A DNA stretch of 64,000 nucleotides. It comes from Calditrichia bacterium (GTDB taxonomy: Bacteria; Calditrichota; Calditrichia; RBG-13-44-9; J075). The stretch covers positions 62,001-126,000 of the forward strand of contig JACKAP010000003.1 in assembly GCA_020635015.1 (NCBI GenBank), read 5' to 3'. Both the position numbers and the translations under genes were made by a program. Below are positions 8,352-16,967 of this stretch, piece after piece (positions within the stretch are counted from its first letter, which is position 1; each line of letters starts with the position of its first letter). The notes below the pieces were generated by a model. It was not told the origin of the DNA. It did no database searches and worked only from the letters and a program-made list of their open reading frames with translations.

Positions 8352-8753
8352 ATGAACTCAGACAACCGGCAGTCCTCTCCCCCATCATCATCTCCGCCGA
8401 AAACCCGGAAGTCCCGCCGGAAGTCAGGATTTCGGGTGAACTCGGTGCACTTCATCGGCCTGCTGGCCTGGGGGCTGGTGCTGACAGTTGTGTTATTGAG
8501 CGGACTGATGCCCGGTGGCGTCGAACAATTCGCCGCACGGCATTTCGGCGTTACTCTGGAAAGCGGCTGGCGGGAAGAAATGCTGCACTACGGCCTCTAC
8601 ATGCAAATCTACCTACTGGCGGTGGCGCTATTTGGGCTGGCGACTCACCGCACCCATAAACTGCGTGAAATCGATGAATATAACCGTCCCCTGTTGATCC
8701 TGGCGCTACTTGCGATATCCGGGATCATCGTCGCTATGTTGATGATGGTTTAA
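8352..8753 (+). CDS. Small membrane protein of unknown function
   Basis: Encodes 133 residues starting MNSDNRQSSPP. GAAGG lies seven bases before the ATG, which decides against a longer upstream frame. A polar, Ser/Pro/Lys-rich N-terminus (1-30) precedes three predicted membrane segments: HFIGLLAWGLVLTVVLLSGLM, MQIYLLAVALFGLATH and LLILALLAISGIIVAMLMMV. No recognised family. The gap before it (8086-8351) contains only low-complexity CTCTGTG words and a short AGCCGCA/TGCGGCT hairpin near 8147. Confidence 0.6.
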   Translation: MNSDNRQSSPPSSSPPKTRKSRRKSGFRVNSVHFIGLLAWGLVLTVVLLSGLMPGGVEQFAARHFGVTLESGWREEMLHYGLYMQIYLLAVALFGLATHRTHKLREIDEYNRPLLILALLAISGIIVAMLMMV

Positions 8754-8831
8754 GGGGCACATCAAATATCTTTTGTAAATTCAGCACTGCCACTGCCACT
8801 GCCACTTGTAATATAACATTCGCCCTTAAAA

Positions 8832-9902
8832 TCAATCTCCTACTTCCTCCTCGCCGCCCATCAAATTGTGCCGCTGCTGCTGCTTGCGCATGGCCCATTT
8901 TTTCCTTGCCAGGGTCTGCATATCCGTTTCCACATCCCGCTCATCGACAATCTCCAGTCCCAGCATGGTCTCAATAATATCTTCCATCGTAGCCACTCCC
9001 TGCATGCCGCCGTATTCATCGATGATCAAAGCGATATGTTCCCGCTGGAGCAGCAGCGCTTCGAACAAGGTGGGAACCGGGGTGTTCTCGTGAAAAATGA
9101 TGATCGGGCGCTTCAGGTCTTTCAGCGTCCGGTCAGTCTGATCCTGGGCGAGCGCTTCCAGCACATCGGAGTTCAGGATATAGCCGGTCACATGATCTGT
9201 GTCATCGCCATAAACCGGTATCCGGGAGTGTTGCAGATAGGGTTTTTGCTTGATGAATTGCCGCAGCGGCATATTCTCCTGGGCGGAGACCACCACGGTT
9301 CTCGGGGTCATGATGCTGCGCACCTTGAAGGTCTCCAGCCGCATCAAATTGTGAATGATAATTGACTCGCTCTCATCCAGCACCCCCTCTTTGCTGCCCA
9401 GGTGCGCCAATGCAGCCAGCTCCTCCCGGCTCAGGGTATGCTTTTTTTCTCGGTGGGCAAAAAATTTGGTGATGTAATCCGACATCAGTACCAGCGGGTA
9501 GGCAATATAAATCATGCCCGTTATGATCCGGGCCGAGGGGAGGGCCAATTCCCGCCAAAACCTCGCACCGATGGTTTTAGGGATGATTTCCGAAAACACC
9601 AGGATCAGAATGGTCAACACCGCAGAGATCACCCCAAAATAGACCTCGCCAAAGACCGCAACCGCCTGTGCCCCGACTCCGGCGGCGCCGATGGTATGGG
9701 CGACGGTGTTGATCGTCAGGATTGCCGAAAGCGGCCGGTCGATTTTTTGTTTGAGCTTTTTAAGATGCCCGGCGGCCGATCGCCCCTCCATTTCTTTTAC
9801 TTTGACATAGGAAGTGGTAACGGATAGGATAATCGCTTCTAAAATCGAACATAAAAAAGAAACGCCCAGCGCCAGCGCCAGGTATGCAATCAGCATTTTC
9901 AT
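8832..9902 (-). CDS. CNNM/CBS-domain (HlyC/CorC-type) membrane protein
   Basis: Encodes 356 residues. A DUF21/CNNM transmembrane domain (about 1-165) begins MKMLIAYLALALGVSFLCSI and contains VFSEIIPKTIGARF. It is followed by a CBS pair (about 185-320) that includes VRSIMTPRTVVV and IALIIDEYGGMQGVATMEDIIE. There is no C-terminal CorC_HlyC (transporter-associated) domain; the end is a short basic tail. Proteins of this group are linked to magnesium or cobalt efflux. No clear ribosome-binding site is visible, so the second Met (residue 3) is also possible. Convergent with the small membrane protein ending at 8753. Confidence 0.85.
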   Translation of the reverse strand: MKMLIAYLALALGVSFLCSILEAIILSVTTSYVKVKEMEGRSAAGHLKKLKQKIDRPLSAILTINTVAHTIGAAGVGAQAVAVFGEVYFGVISAVLTILILVFSEIIPKTIGARFWRELALPSARIITGMIYIAYPLVLMSDYITKFFAHREKKHTLSREELAALAHLGSKEGVLDESESIIIHNLMRLETFKVRSIMTPRTVVVSAQENMPLRQFIKQKPYLQHSRIPVYGDDTDHVTGYILNSDVLEALAQDQTDRTLKDLKRPIIIFHENTPVPTLFEALLLQREHIALIIDEYGGMQGVATMEDIIETMLGLEIVDERDVETDMQTLARKKWAMRKQQQRHNLMGGEEEVGD

Positions 9903-9956
9903 ACGCAGGATACTTTGTTAATATGAATTAATTTTTTAGCACTTTTCAAGACGTCC

Positions 9957-10022
9957 TTGGTTGTTGGCCGTTGGCGCTTGGTCAAGACCGTCTTTTGCCA
10001 ATAACCAATAACCAACAACCAA
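9957..10022. repeat. Inverted repeat with TTGGTTG/CCAATAA heptamer arms
   Basis: The left arm is 9957-9981 and the right arm is 9998-10022; the outer 11 bases TTGGTTGTTGG pair with CCAACAACCAA. The arms are built from 7-base words. It lies 64 bases past the fumC stop, between fumC and the CNNM gene. A separate 12-base palindrome TCAGACGTCTGA occurs at 10065-10076. Confidence 0.7.
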
Positions 10023-10086
10023 GAACGAATTTTTTAACGTTCAAAAACTTTGTCTGCGCTAAGATCAGACGTCTGACCGGAGAAGA

Positions 10087-11481
10087 TTAATGCGGTTCGG
10101 TCATCGACCAGGGATCGAGCGCTGCATCGAGTTTCTCTTTATCCAGCACACCTTTCTCACTGGCCACCTGACGCACGGTTTTGCCGCTCTTGAAAGCTTC
10201 CTTGGCGATCGCTGCGGAGTCGTCGTAACCGATATGCGGCACCAGCGAGGTGCACATCGCCAGGCTCTTCTCGATCATTTCATTATTGCGCTCTTTGTCG
10301 GCGCGCAGGCCTTTGATGCATTTTTCGTTGAAGACATTGATCGAATTGGCCAGCAAGGAGATCGATTCCAGCATGTTATGGGTCATCACCGGCATCATCA
10401 CATTCAGCTCAAAATTGCCGAACATGCCACCGACGGCAATCGCGGCATCGTTGCCGATCACCTGGGCGGATACCATGCACAGCGCTTCGGCAATGACCGG
10501 ATTGACTTTCCCGGGCATGATCGACGAGCCGGGCTGCACTTCCGGCAGGATGATCTCGCCGATCCCGCAGCGCGGCCCGGAGCCCAGCCAGCGGATGTCA
10601 TTGGCGATCTTCATCAGACTGACGGCGATAGTCTTCAGGGTTCCGCTGGCTTCCACATAGGCGTCTTTGGCCCCCTGAGCTTCGAAATGGTTGTCCGCTT
10701 CCCGGAAGCGGAGGCGGGTCATCTTGCTCAGGCGCTTGCACACCCCGGCGGCAAATTTGGGATGGGTGTTGATCCCGGTGCCCACCGCCGTGCCGCCGAT
10801 CGCCAACTCACTGAGGTGCCAGCGCACGTTTTCCAGGCGGCGCAGACCGTGCTTGAGCATACTGGCATAACCGCTGAATTCCTGCCCGAGGCGGATCGGG
10901 GTAGCGTCCTGCAGGTGAGTGCGGCCAATCTTGATGATCTTATCGAATGCTTTTGCCTTGGCCTCGAACGACTTTTGCAGGGCCTTCAGCGCGGGCACCA
11001 GCTCGGTCTCGATCGCTTCCAGGGCGGCGACATGCATGGCGGTCGGGATGACATCATTGCTGGATTGCCCCTTATTCACATGATCGTTGGGATGCACCGG
11101 GGCACGGTCGCCGATCTTGCCGCCCAGAATCTCATTGGCCCGGTTGGCCACCACTTCGTTGGTGTTCATGTTGGTGGAGGTGCCGGAGCCGGTCTGGAAA
11201 ATGTCCAGCACAAAATGGGCGTCCAACTTGCCGTCGATTACCTCCTGAGCCGCTTTCACAATAGCGTCACCCATCTTGCTGTCCAGCCGTTTCAGCGACA
11301 TATTGGTCTCCGCCGCCGCCAGTTTGATCATGCCCATGGCGCGAATAAAACGCCGCGGGAAGCGTAAGTTGCTGATCGGGAAATTCTCCACCGCCCGCTG
11401 GGTCTGTGCGCCCCAGTAGGCATTTTCCGGCACCTGCATTTCCCCCATAGAATCCTTCTCAATCCGATACCCTTTTGCCAT
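10087..11481 (-). CDS. fumC: Class II fumarate hydratase
   Basis: Encodes 464 residues, the usual length of oxygen-stable, iron-independent fumarase, which hydrates fumarate to L-malate in the TCA cycle. The start at 11481 (MAKGYRIEKDSMGEM) is set by GGAGG; an upstream in-frame extension consists of repeat and leader sequence. Diagnostic segments are TGSGTSTNMNTNEV, GRTHLQDATPIRLGQ, and the family signature GSSIMPGKVNP at about 317-327. The gene upstream on the same strand is the second parvulin-TPR gene, separated by an inverted repeat. Confidence 0.96.
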   Translation of the reverse strand: MAKGYRIEKDSMGEMQVPENAYWGAQTQRAVENFPISNLRFPRRFIRAMGMIKLAAAETNMSLKRLDSKMGDAIVKAAQEVIDGKLDAHFVLDIFQTGSGTSTNMNTNEVVANRANEILGGKIGDRAPVHPNDHVNKGQSSNDVIPTAMHVAALEAIETELVPALKALQKSFEAKAKAFDKIIKIGRTHLQDATPIRLGQEFSGYASMLKHGLRRLENVRWHLSELAIGGTAVGTGINTHPKFAAGVCKRLSKMTRLRFREADNHFEAQGAKDAYVEASGTLKTIAVSLMKIANDIRWLGSGPRCGIGEIILPEVQPGSSIMPGKVNPVIAEALCMVSAQVIGNDAAIAVGGMFGNFELNVMMPVMTHNMLESISLLANSINVFNEKCIKGLRADKERNNEMIEKSLAMCTSLVPHIGYDDSAAIAKEAFKSGKTVRQVASEKGVLDKEKLDAALDPWSMTEPH

Positions 11482-11612
11482 TGTTGATACCTCCGCTAAA
11501 TGTTGTTGTATGTGGGTTATTGTGCATTCTCCGGTACAGTTCAAAATTAGGGTAGAATGGGGGAATTTGAAAGGGTAATATGTTTTTTCGGGGGAAGGAA
11601 AGGTCTGCGCAA

Positions 11613-11705
11613 TGGTTTGTTGTTGGTTATTGGTTGTTGGTAATTTGCTTCTTACATTCGGCACCAATAACCAATAACCAATAACCAATAACCAATAACC
11701 ACCAA
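11613..11705. repeat. Inverted repeat with five CCAATAA heptamers in one arm
   Basis: The right arm (11663-11705) has about five consecutive CCAATAA units; the left arm (11613-11640) carries the complementary TTGGTTA/TTGGTTG words. It begins 3 bases past the stop of the TPR gene at 11708 and lies in the gap before fumC. Confidence 0.8.
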
Positions 11706-11707
11706 TG

Positions 11708-13543
11708 TCAATTCTTCGCCTCGGTACTCCGCATTCGCTCCTGGAGGCGCCGGGCTTCGTCGGTCTGGCCGGTGTTTTGATAAAATTCGACCATCAGCCG
11801 CAGGAGGTTGAGCACATCGGGATGGAAGGGGCCGAAAATGCGGTCATAGATCTGCAGGGTGCGCTGGTAGTAGCTGCCGGCTTCGCCGTAGCGGCCCTGG
11901 GGGATGTATAGGTGGGTCAGGCGCATCAGGATCTTGGCGGTATGGGCATGATTGGGCCCAAAGACTTTCTCGGAAATATTCAGGGCGCGCACAAAGCTGG
12001 ATTCCGCCTCGGTATAGCGGCCCTGGGTGTGGAAAAGATCCCCCAGGTAGCTCAGGGTGCGGGCCACTTCCGGATGTTCGCTGCTGTAGATCGCTTCCTG
12101 GATTTTCAGCACCCGTTTGTAAAGCGGTTCTCCCTCAGTGAATTTACCCTGTTCGACGTGAAGCGAGGCCAGGTTCATCAGGGCATTGGCCACTTCCAGA
12201 TGCCCGGGACCGAAATGTTTTTCCAGGATGCCCAGCCCCCCGATAAAATGCCGTTCAGCATCGCCGTAATTCCCCTGTAGCCGCTGCATGTCGGCGAGTT
12301 GGAACAGGGCATTGGCATAGTTGAGGTGACGGTCGCCATAGCGCTTTTCGGTGATCTCCAGCAGACGTTGATAATACGGTCTCGCCTCATGGTAACGGCC
12401 CTGGTCCATGTAAAGCCCGCCGATGTAAGAGAGGGAGTTGCGCAGATCAGGATGGTCCTCCGAGGTGTGGCGTTCGATCATTTCCAGAGCACGCAGGGAC
12501 AACGCCAGGGACTGGGTATAATCACCTTTCAATCGTTGCTGTTCCGCCAGGGCGTTCAGGGTGCTGACAATAGCTGGATTTTCCAGTTGATGCTTTTCAG
12601 CGATCTCGATCACCTGCCGGTGATGAAAGCCGGATTTCTCTATATCGCCCAGTTGCTGGTACGCCTGGGCCAGGATTTCGTGACCCTGGAACAGGTCCGG
12701 ATGGCCGTCGCCCAACTGTTTGCGGTTGATATCCAGGGCTTCCTGAAAGTACTGCGCCGCGCGTTCATAATCGCCCCATCCCCAATAGATGTCACCCAGC
12801 GGATTCAGAAACTTGAGCATTGCCGGGCTCCCATGGCCGGCGTTCCGATCCCGGGCGATCTCCAGGCCTTCCCGGTATAACGGTTCGGCAGCCCGGCTGT
12901 CGCCCCGGGCGTCATGGAGGAATGCTGCGTTCGACAGGGCTTCGGCAGTTTCCCGGCTTTTGTCACCAAAATATTGTCGGTTTTTTTCCAGGAGGGTCAG
13001 GGCAATTTCCAGAGCCGCGTCGACCTTGCCCTCGGCATGGAGCTGATACATCTGCTGATTTAACCGCCGGAATTGTCTTATGGGGATGTAGCGCTTGAAG
13101 AGCCACCACAGCAGTTTTATAAGAAACAGGATGCCGACCGCACTTAAGACAGTGAACAATGGGCTTGATTTCTGCTCCGGTGCCTGGATGGGGACCGTAG
13201 AGAACCTGGTCAGAATGTAGTATCGGTTATCGATCGCTACGATATAGCTGTAGCCGCCTTCATCCAATTGTGCAACCGCTTGTTCCAGTTCCGGTCGCAG
13301 GTCGCCCGGAGCGAAGAACCCCAACCGTCCCCCATTGGTGCTGCCCGGCCCCACCGAGTAGCGGGCGGCTATTTCGGCGAAATCGGCGCCCGCTTTTAAT
13401 TGCTGCAATACCGATTCCGCCTGTGATTCTGTAGTGAGCACGATCGCGCCGATCTCCACTCTCTGCGGTTGGGCAGCGACTGTCGTGATCCAGCAGCAGC
13501 CGATCCATAACAGCCAAAACCGGGGCAAATATCGCTTCATCAT
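11708..13543 (-). CDS. Parvulin-like plus TPR repeat membrane protein (paralogue 1)
   Basis: Encodes 611 residues from the start at 13543. A signal peptide (MKRYLPRFWLLWIGCCWITTVAAQ) is followed by a parvulin-like rotamase domain (about 27-110; LKAGADFAEIAARYSVGPG, GGRLGFFAPGDL). A membrane segment (LFTVLSAVGILFLIKLLWWLF) precedes at least ten 42-residue kinesin-light-chain-type TPRs (about 160-600), for example 'Y-EA--LY-RAL-I-E---G--HP'. The start is uncertain because no ribosome-binding site is visible. Key parvulin histidines are not apparent, so it may only bind peptides. It follows its paralogue by about 84 bases and is likely in the same transcript. A role as an envelope scaffold is inferred. 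Confidence 0.75.
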   Translation of the reverse strand: MMKRYLPRFWLLWIGCCWITTVAAQPQRVEIGAIVLTTESQAESVLQQLKAGADFAEIAARYSVGPGSTNGGRLGFFAPGDLRPELEQAVAQLDEGGYSYIVAIDNRYYILTRFSTVPIQAPEQKSSPLFTVLSAVGILFLIKLLWWLFKRYIPIRQFRRLNQQMYQLHAEGKVDAALEIALTLLEKNRQYFGDKSRETAEALSNAAFLHDARGDSRAAEPLYREGLEIARDRNAGHGSPAMLKFLNPLGDIYWGWGDYERAAQYFQEALDINRKQLGDGHPDLFQGHEILAQAYQQLGDIEKSGFHHRQVIEIAEKHQLENPAIVSTLNALAEQQRLKGDYTQSLALSLRALEMIERHTSEDHPDLRNSLSYIGGLYMDQGRYHEARPYYQRLLEITEKRYGDRHLNYANALFQLADMQRLQGNYGDAERHFIGGLGILEKHFGPGHLEVANALMNLASLHVEQGKFTEGEPLYKRVLKIQEAIYSSEHPEVARTLSYLGDLFHTQGRYTEAESSFVRALNISEKVFGPNHAHTAKILMRLTHLYIPQGRYGEAGSYYQRTLQIYDRIFGPFHPDVLNLLRLMVEFYQNTGQTDEARRLQERMRSTEAKN

Positions 13544-13627
13544 GCAAACTCGCGCAGGGTTGTTATCTTTCCGGATGAATTTACCAGAAAGGTAGTTTAT
13601 TTCGAGCGCTTTTGCAATGCGCAATTA

Positions 13628-15379
13628 TCAGAAGTTCTCTTCCAGCCGCTTTTCGATCGCCGCCGCCTCGTCGGTCATCCGGTTGTTCTGATAAAACAAT
13701 TTAAGATTCTCCAACAGCGGACGGAGCGAAGGATGATTGGAGCCGAACTGGTCTTCGACAATTTTCACTGCCTGGCGATAGGCAAGCTCTGCTTCAACAT
13801 TGGCGCCCCGGGCAGCATAGATACTTCCCAGATCATTCAACACCGTGGCCAGGCGATAATCGTCTTCCCCGAAGAACTCCTTCAGAATAGAAAGCGCCTG
13901 CTGGTAATAGACCTCAGCGCCTTCGTAGTTGCCTTGCTTCAGGTATAATTCCCCGAGATGCCGGTAGCTCAGCGCCAGATCGGGATGATTCTCCGCGTAG
14001 GCTTTTTTCTGGATATCCAGGGCCTGACGGAAGGCATTCTCCGCCGCGGCAAAATCTTCCTGAGCCAGGAAGACCGCCCCCAGATTATTCAGGGTAACGG
14101 CCACATCCGGATGCTCCGCACCATAATTGGCCTCGCGGATTGCCAGCACCTCCTCCAGCAGAGGCACCGCCTCATCATAACGCTGCTGATCGTTGTAGAG
14201 CGCGGAGAGGTTGTTGAGGATCGCCGCTACATTGGGATGATCATCGCCGGCCACGTCTCGCCAGATGCCCAGGGCATCCAGAAACAGCGGTTCCGCCTCG
14301 TCGTATTTGCCCTGCGCCTGGAGGGTCAGGGCAAGGTTGTTCAGCGAGATGGCCACATTGGGATGGTCGGTTCCCAGGGTTTCCTCCCAGATCGCCAACG
14401 CTTCGCGGAAATACGGCTCGGCTTCGGCGTAGCGGCGCTGTTCGCGGTAGAGTTCTGCCAGGTTATTCAGAGAAGTCGCCACATCGGGATGACGTCCCAG
14501 GGTTTGCCTTTCCGCCTCGATCGCCCGAAGGTAGAGCGGTTCGGCGTCGGCATAGCGTCCCCGGGTATGGTAGAGCTCGGCCAGGTTGCTCAGCACTTCA
14601 GCCAGATCCAGTGGATCGGCGTCGGGAGCCTTCTCCTGCACCGCCAGCGCCTGGCGGTAGAGCGCTTCGGCTTCATCCAGCCGGTTTTGCGCCACGTAGA
14701 GCTCGGCCAGATTGCTCAGAGAGATGGCATAAGCGGGATGATTTTCCCCCAGCATCTCCTTGCGGATCGTCAGAGCGCGTTGATAGAGCGGCTCCGCCTC
14801 GTCGAAATTTTCCTGGGCATAGAGCAGCACGGCCAGGTCATTCAAACTGGTGGCTGTGTTGGGGTGCCGGGGGCCAAAAACCGCTTCTGCTATTTCCAGG
14901 GCCTCCCGGGCATGGCGCGCGGCCTCTCCAAAACGGTTCTGGAAGTAGAACTCTGCCGCCTGGTCCTGGTGAAACTCCCATTGCTCGATCTGCTTCGCCA
15001 TCGCCTCCAGCGCTTCCGGGGTTTTCTGATCGGTCTTCATCACGATGCAGAAGCCGTTGGTTACCGCAATGATCCCGCTAAGCTGCCCCACCTCCAACTG
15101 CTGCGCTGTATCCCTCAGTTCCGCCAGGAGATCTTCCGGATCGAAAAAACCCAGGTCGCCGCGCTGATCCTTCCCGGGACCAATCGAGTATTGCGCCGCC
15201 AGGGCGCCGAAGTTCTCGCCAGCGCGGAGCTTGCCGAGGATCTCCTGGGCCTGGGCTTCGCTGTTGACAAAGATGGCGCTGATGCGGATCTTCTGCGCTT
15301 GCGCCCCTGCAGACGCAATCAACAAAAATGTAAGTACCGTTGATAAGAGACGATTCAAAGATTGATGTTGAGGGTTCAT
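13628..15379 (-). CDS. Parvulin-like plus TPR repeat secreted protein (paralogue 2)
   Basis: Encodes 583 residues with the same order as its neighbour but no internal membrane segment. It has a signal peptide (RLLSTVLTFLLIASAGAQAQ), a parvulin-like domain (about 30-115; LRAGENFGALAAQYSIGPG, RGDLGFFDPEDL) and then about ten TPR_12 repeats with the 'HP-VA-SLNNLA-LY--Q-RY-EAEPLY' pattern. In the parvulin domain the usual N-terminal HIL is AIF and the C-terminal G-HII is GFCIV, so isomerase activity looks doubtful. The two paralogues are tandem and similar, which points to a local duplication. No clear ribosome-binding site. Confidence 0.78.
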   Translation of the reverse strand: MNPQHQSLNRLLSTVLTFLLIASAGAQAQKIRISAIFVNSEAQAQEILGKLRAGENFGALAAQYSIGPGKDQRGDLGFFDPEDLLAELRDTAQQLEVGQLSGIIAVTNGFCIVMKTDQKTPEALEAMAKQIEQWEFHQDQAAEFYFQNRFGEAARHAREALEIAEAVFGPRHPNTATSLNDLAVLLYAQENFDEAEPLYQRALTIRKEMLGENHPAYAISLSNLAELYVAQNRLDEAEALYRQALAVQEKAPDADPLDLAEVLSNLAELYHTRGRYADAEPLYLRAIEAERQTLGRHPDVATSLNNLAELYREQRRYAEAEPYFREALAIWEETLGTDHPNVAISLNNLALTLQAQGKYDEAEPLFLDALGIWRDVAGDDHPNVAAILNNLSALYNDQQRYDEAVPLLEEVLAIREANYGAEHPDVAVTLNNLGAVFLAQEDFAAAENAFRQALDIQKKAYAENHPDLALSYRHLGELYLKQGNYEGAEVYYQQALSILKEFFGEDDYRLATVLNDLGSIYAARGANVEAELAYRQAVKIVEDQFGSNHPSLRPLLENLKLFYQNNRMTDEAAAIEKRLEENF

Positions 15380-15485
15380 AATTAAGTTTGCCTTTTGATA
15401 TGATCGATTATGTAGCCGCAGCGTTCACAGAGGATGCATCAAACTAACAACTTTGTGCACTCTGTGATTCTGTGGCAGCAATAAA

Positions 15486-16463
15486 TCATGATATGTGCGC
15501 ATCAGTCTGGCTAATAAAGGTCAAAGCCCGTCGTTCCGACCAGTAGTCGCCGTTTTCATTAAACTCGACAAATCCCACATGTCCTCCCGAGCGGGGAATT
15601 TCCAGGAATAAATACGGACTGCCGAGCGCCGCCTCTTCGGGATAGCAGGCCGGAGGCAGAAAGGGATCATTTTGTGCGTTAATCAGCAGTGCCGGCACCT
15701 TAATCCCGCTCAAATAGGGCTTGCAACTGGCCCGGCGCCAGTAATCCTCCGCATCGGCGAAACCGTTCAGCGGGGCGGTGTAGCGGTCGTCAAAATCTTT
15801 GAAATTTTTGATCCGGTGATAATCCCGGTCATCGATCTCCCCCGGTCGCAGTTGCATCTTGACGCGAACCTTCTCGTGCAGCAGGCGGATGAAGCGGGCC
15901 ATGTACAGCTTGTTCGCCGGCCGCGCCAGGTGCTGGGAAGATGCGCGCAAATCGCAAGGCACCGAAAACGCTACCGCGCCGCTGATCGCCGGATCGACCC
16001 CAGCGCCGCGCTCGCCGAGATACTTCAGGGTGAGGTTGCCTCCCATGCTGAAGCCGATCAGGGCAATTTGAGAATAATCACCGCTGTTCCGGGCATGTTC
16101 AATCACGGTATCCAGATCCTCGGTCTTGCCGCTGTGGTAGGAGTTGAGCAGGCGGTTTGGCTCCCCGCTGCAGCCGCGGAAGTTCCAGGCCAGGGCATCC
16201 CAGCCACCGCGATTGAGCGCCCGGGCCATGCCCCGCACGTAGGCGCGCCCGGTATTGCCTTCCAGGCCGTGGGAGATGACGCCCAACCGCTGCTCCCCCA
16301 CCCTGCTCCAGTCAAGATCGAGAAAATCGCCGTCCGGGGTGTCGATCCGCTCCCGCTGATAATTTACTTCGGTTACGGTACGAAAGAAGGCCGGATAGAT
16401 GGTCTGGAGATGACCACTGCCGAACAGCCGGGGAGGTTGATAATTTGATTCAAGGAGCGGCAT
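15486..16463 (-). CDS. YheT/EMB8-family alpha/beta hydrolase
   Basis: Encodes 325 residues. The N-terminal PRLFGSGHLQTIYPAFFR is characteristic of this family. The catalytic triad is visible: nucleophile S139 in GFSMGGN, D266 in NAQNDPFLP, and H295 in GGHVGFVE. Family members are esterases or lipases of poorly known substrate, probably cytoplasmic. It starts 15 bases after the ferredoxin gene ends on the same strand, suggesting cotranscription; no strong ribosome-binding site is visible. Confidence 0.88.
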   Translation of the reverse strand: MPLLESNYQPPRLFGSGHLQTIYPAFFRTVTEVNYQRERIDTPDGDFLDLDWSRVGEQRLGVISHGLEGNTGRAYVRGMARALNRGGWDALAWNFRGCSGEPNRLLNSYHSGKTEDLDTVIEHARNSGDYSQIALIGFSMGGNLTLKYLGERGAGVDPAISGAVAFSVPCDLRASSQHLARPANKLYMARFIRLLHEKVRVKMQLRPGEIDDRDYHRIKNFKDFDDRYTAPLNGFADAEDYWRRASCKPYLSGIKVPALLINAQNDPFLPPACYPEEAALGSPYLFLEIPRSGGHVGFVEFNENGDYWSERRALTFISQTDAHIS

Positions 16464-16478
16464 AAAGAACCGTCGTCA

Positions 16479-16769
16479 TTACGGCTCCATATCAAACCGC
16501 TGATAATTCTTCGCAATATAATCCGCCCATTTCTCAGGCACTTCATCTTCAGGAAAGATCGCTTCCACGGGACATTCCGGCTCGCAGGCGCCGCAGTCGA
16601 TGCATTCTTCCGGATGGATGTAGAGCATCTCTTTTGCTTCACGCATTCTTTCTTTGTCAGCTTCTTCCAGTGTGTAGTCTTTGGCGGGATAAATACAATC
16701 AACCGGGCATACTTCTACACAGGCGCTATCGCAGACACCTACACAGGGTTCGGTTATAATATACGTCAT
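16479..16769 (-). CDS. Ferredoxin, 4Fe-4S dicluster type
   Basis: Encodes 96 residues from the start at 16769, with CAGGAG seven bases away. Two cysteine clusters are seen: C9, C13, C17, C21 and C25 in the first, and C56, C59, C62, C66 (CxxCxxCxxxCP) in the second. The sequence resembles the 7Fe/8Fe ferredoxins of Thermus and Bacteroidetes type, with an insertion between clusters and an acidic C-terminal region. It should carry electrons in the cytoplasm, possibly for 2-oxoacid oxidation given the adjacent sucB-sucA genes, but no direct partner can be named. Confidence 0.9.
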   Translation of the reverse strand: MTYIITEPCVGVCDSACVEVCPVDCIYPAKDYTLEEADKERMREAKEMLYIHPEECIDCGACEPECPVEAIFPEDEVPEKWADYIAKNYQRFDMEP

Positions 16770-16840
16770 CGCACACTCCTGATTGTTAGTTTGGCTAATA
16801 TATGAAATTAGTACATTGTTTAAAAAGTTTTTTGTCGATT

Positions 16841-16912
16841 GATGTTGGATGTTAGATGTTGGATATTCATGGTAATTTTTCATCCAACATCCAACATCCA
16901 ACATCCAACATC
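16841..16912. repeat. Inverted repeat with ATCCAAC heptamer arms
   Basis: The right arm (16881-16912) has about four CATCCAA units; the left arm (16841-16864) has the complementary TTGGATG words. The loop is about 16 bases. It lies 55 bases past the sucB stop, in the gap before the ferredoxin gene. Confidence 0.85.
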
Positions 16913-16967
16913 TCAGTAAAAATCGAAAAACTAACTATAAAGTATATTCGCTGTAAGTCTTCAAGTC

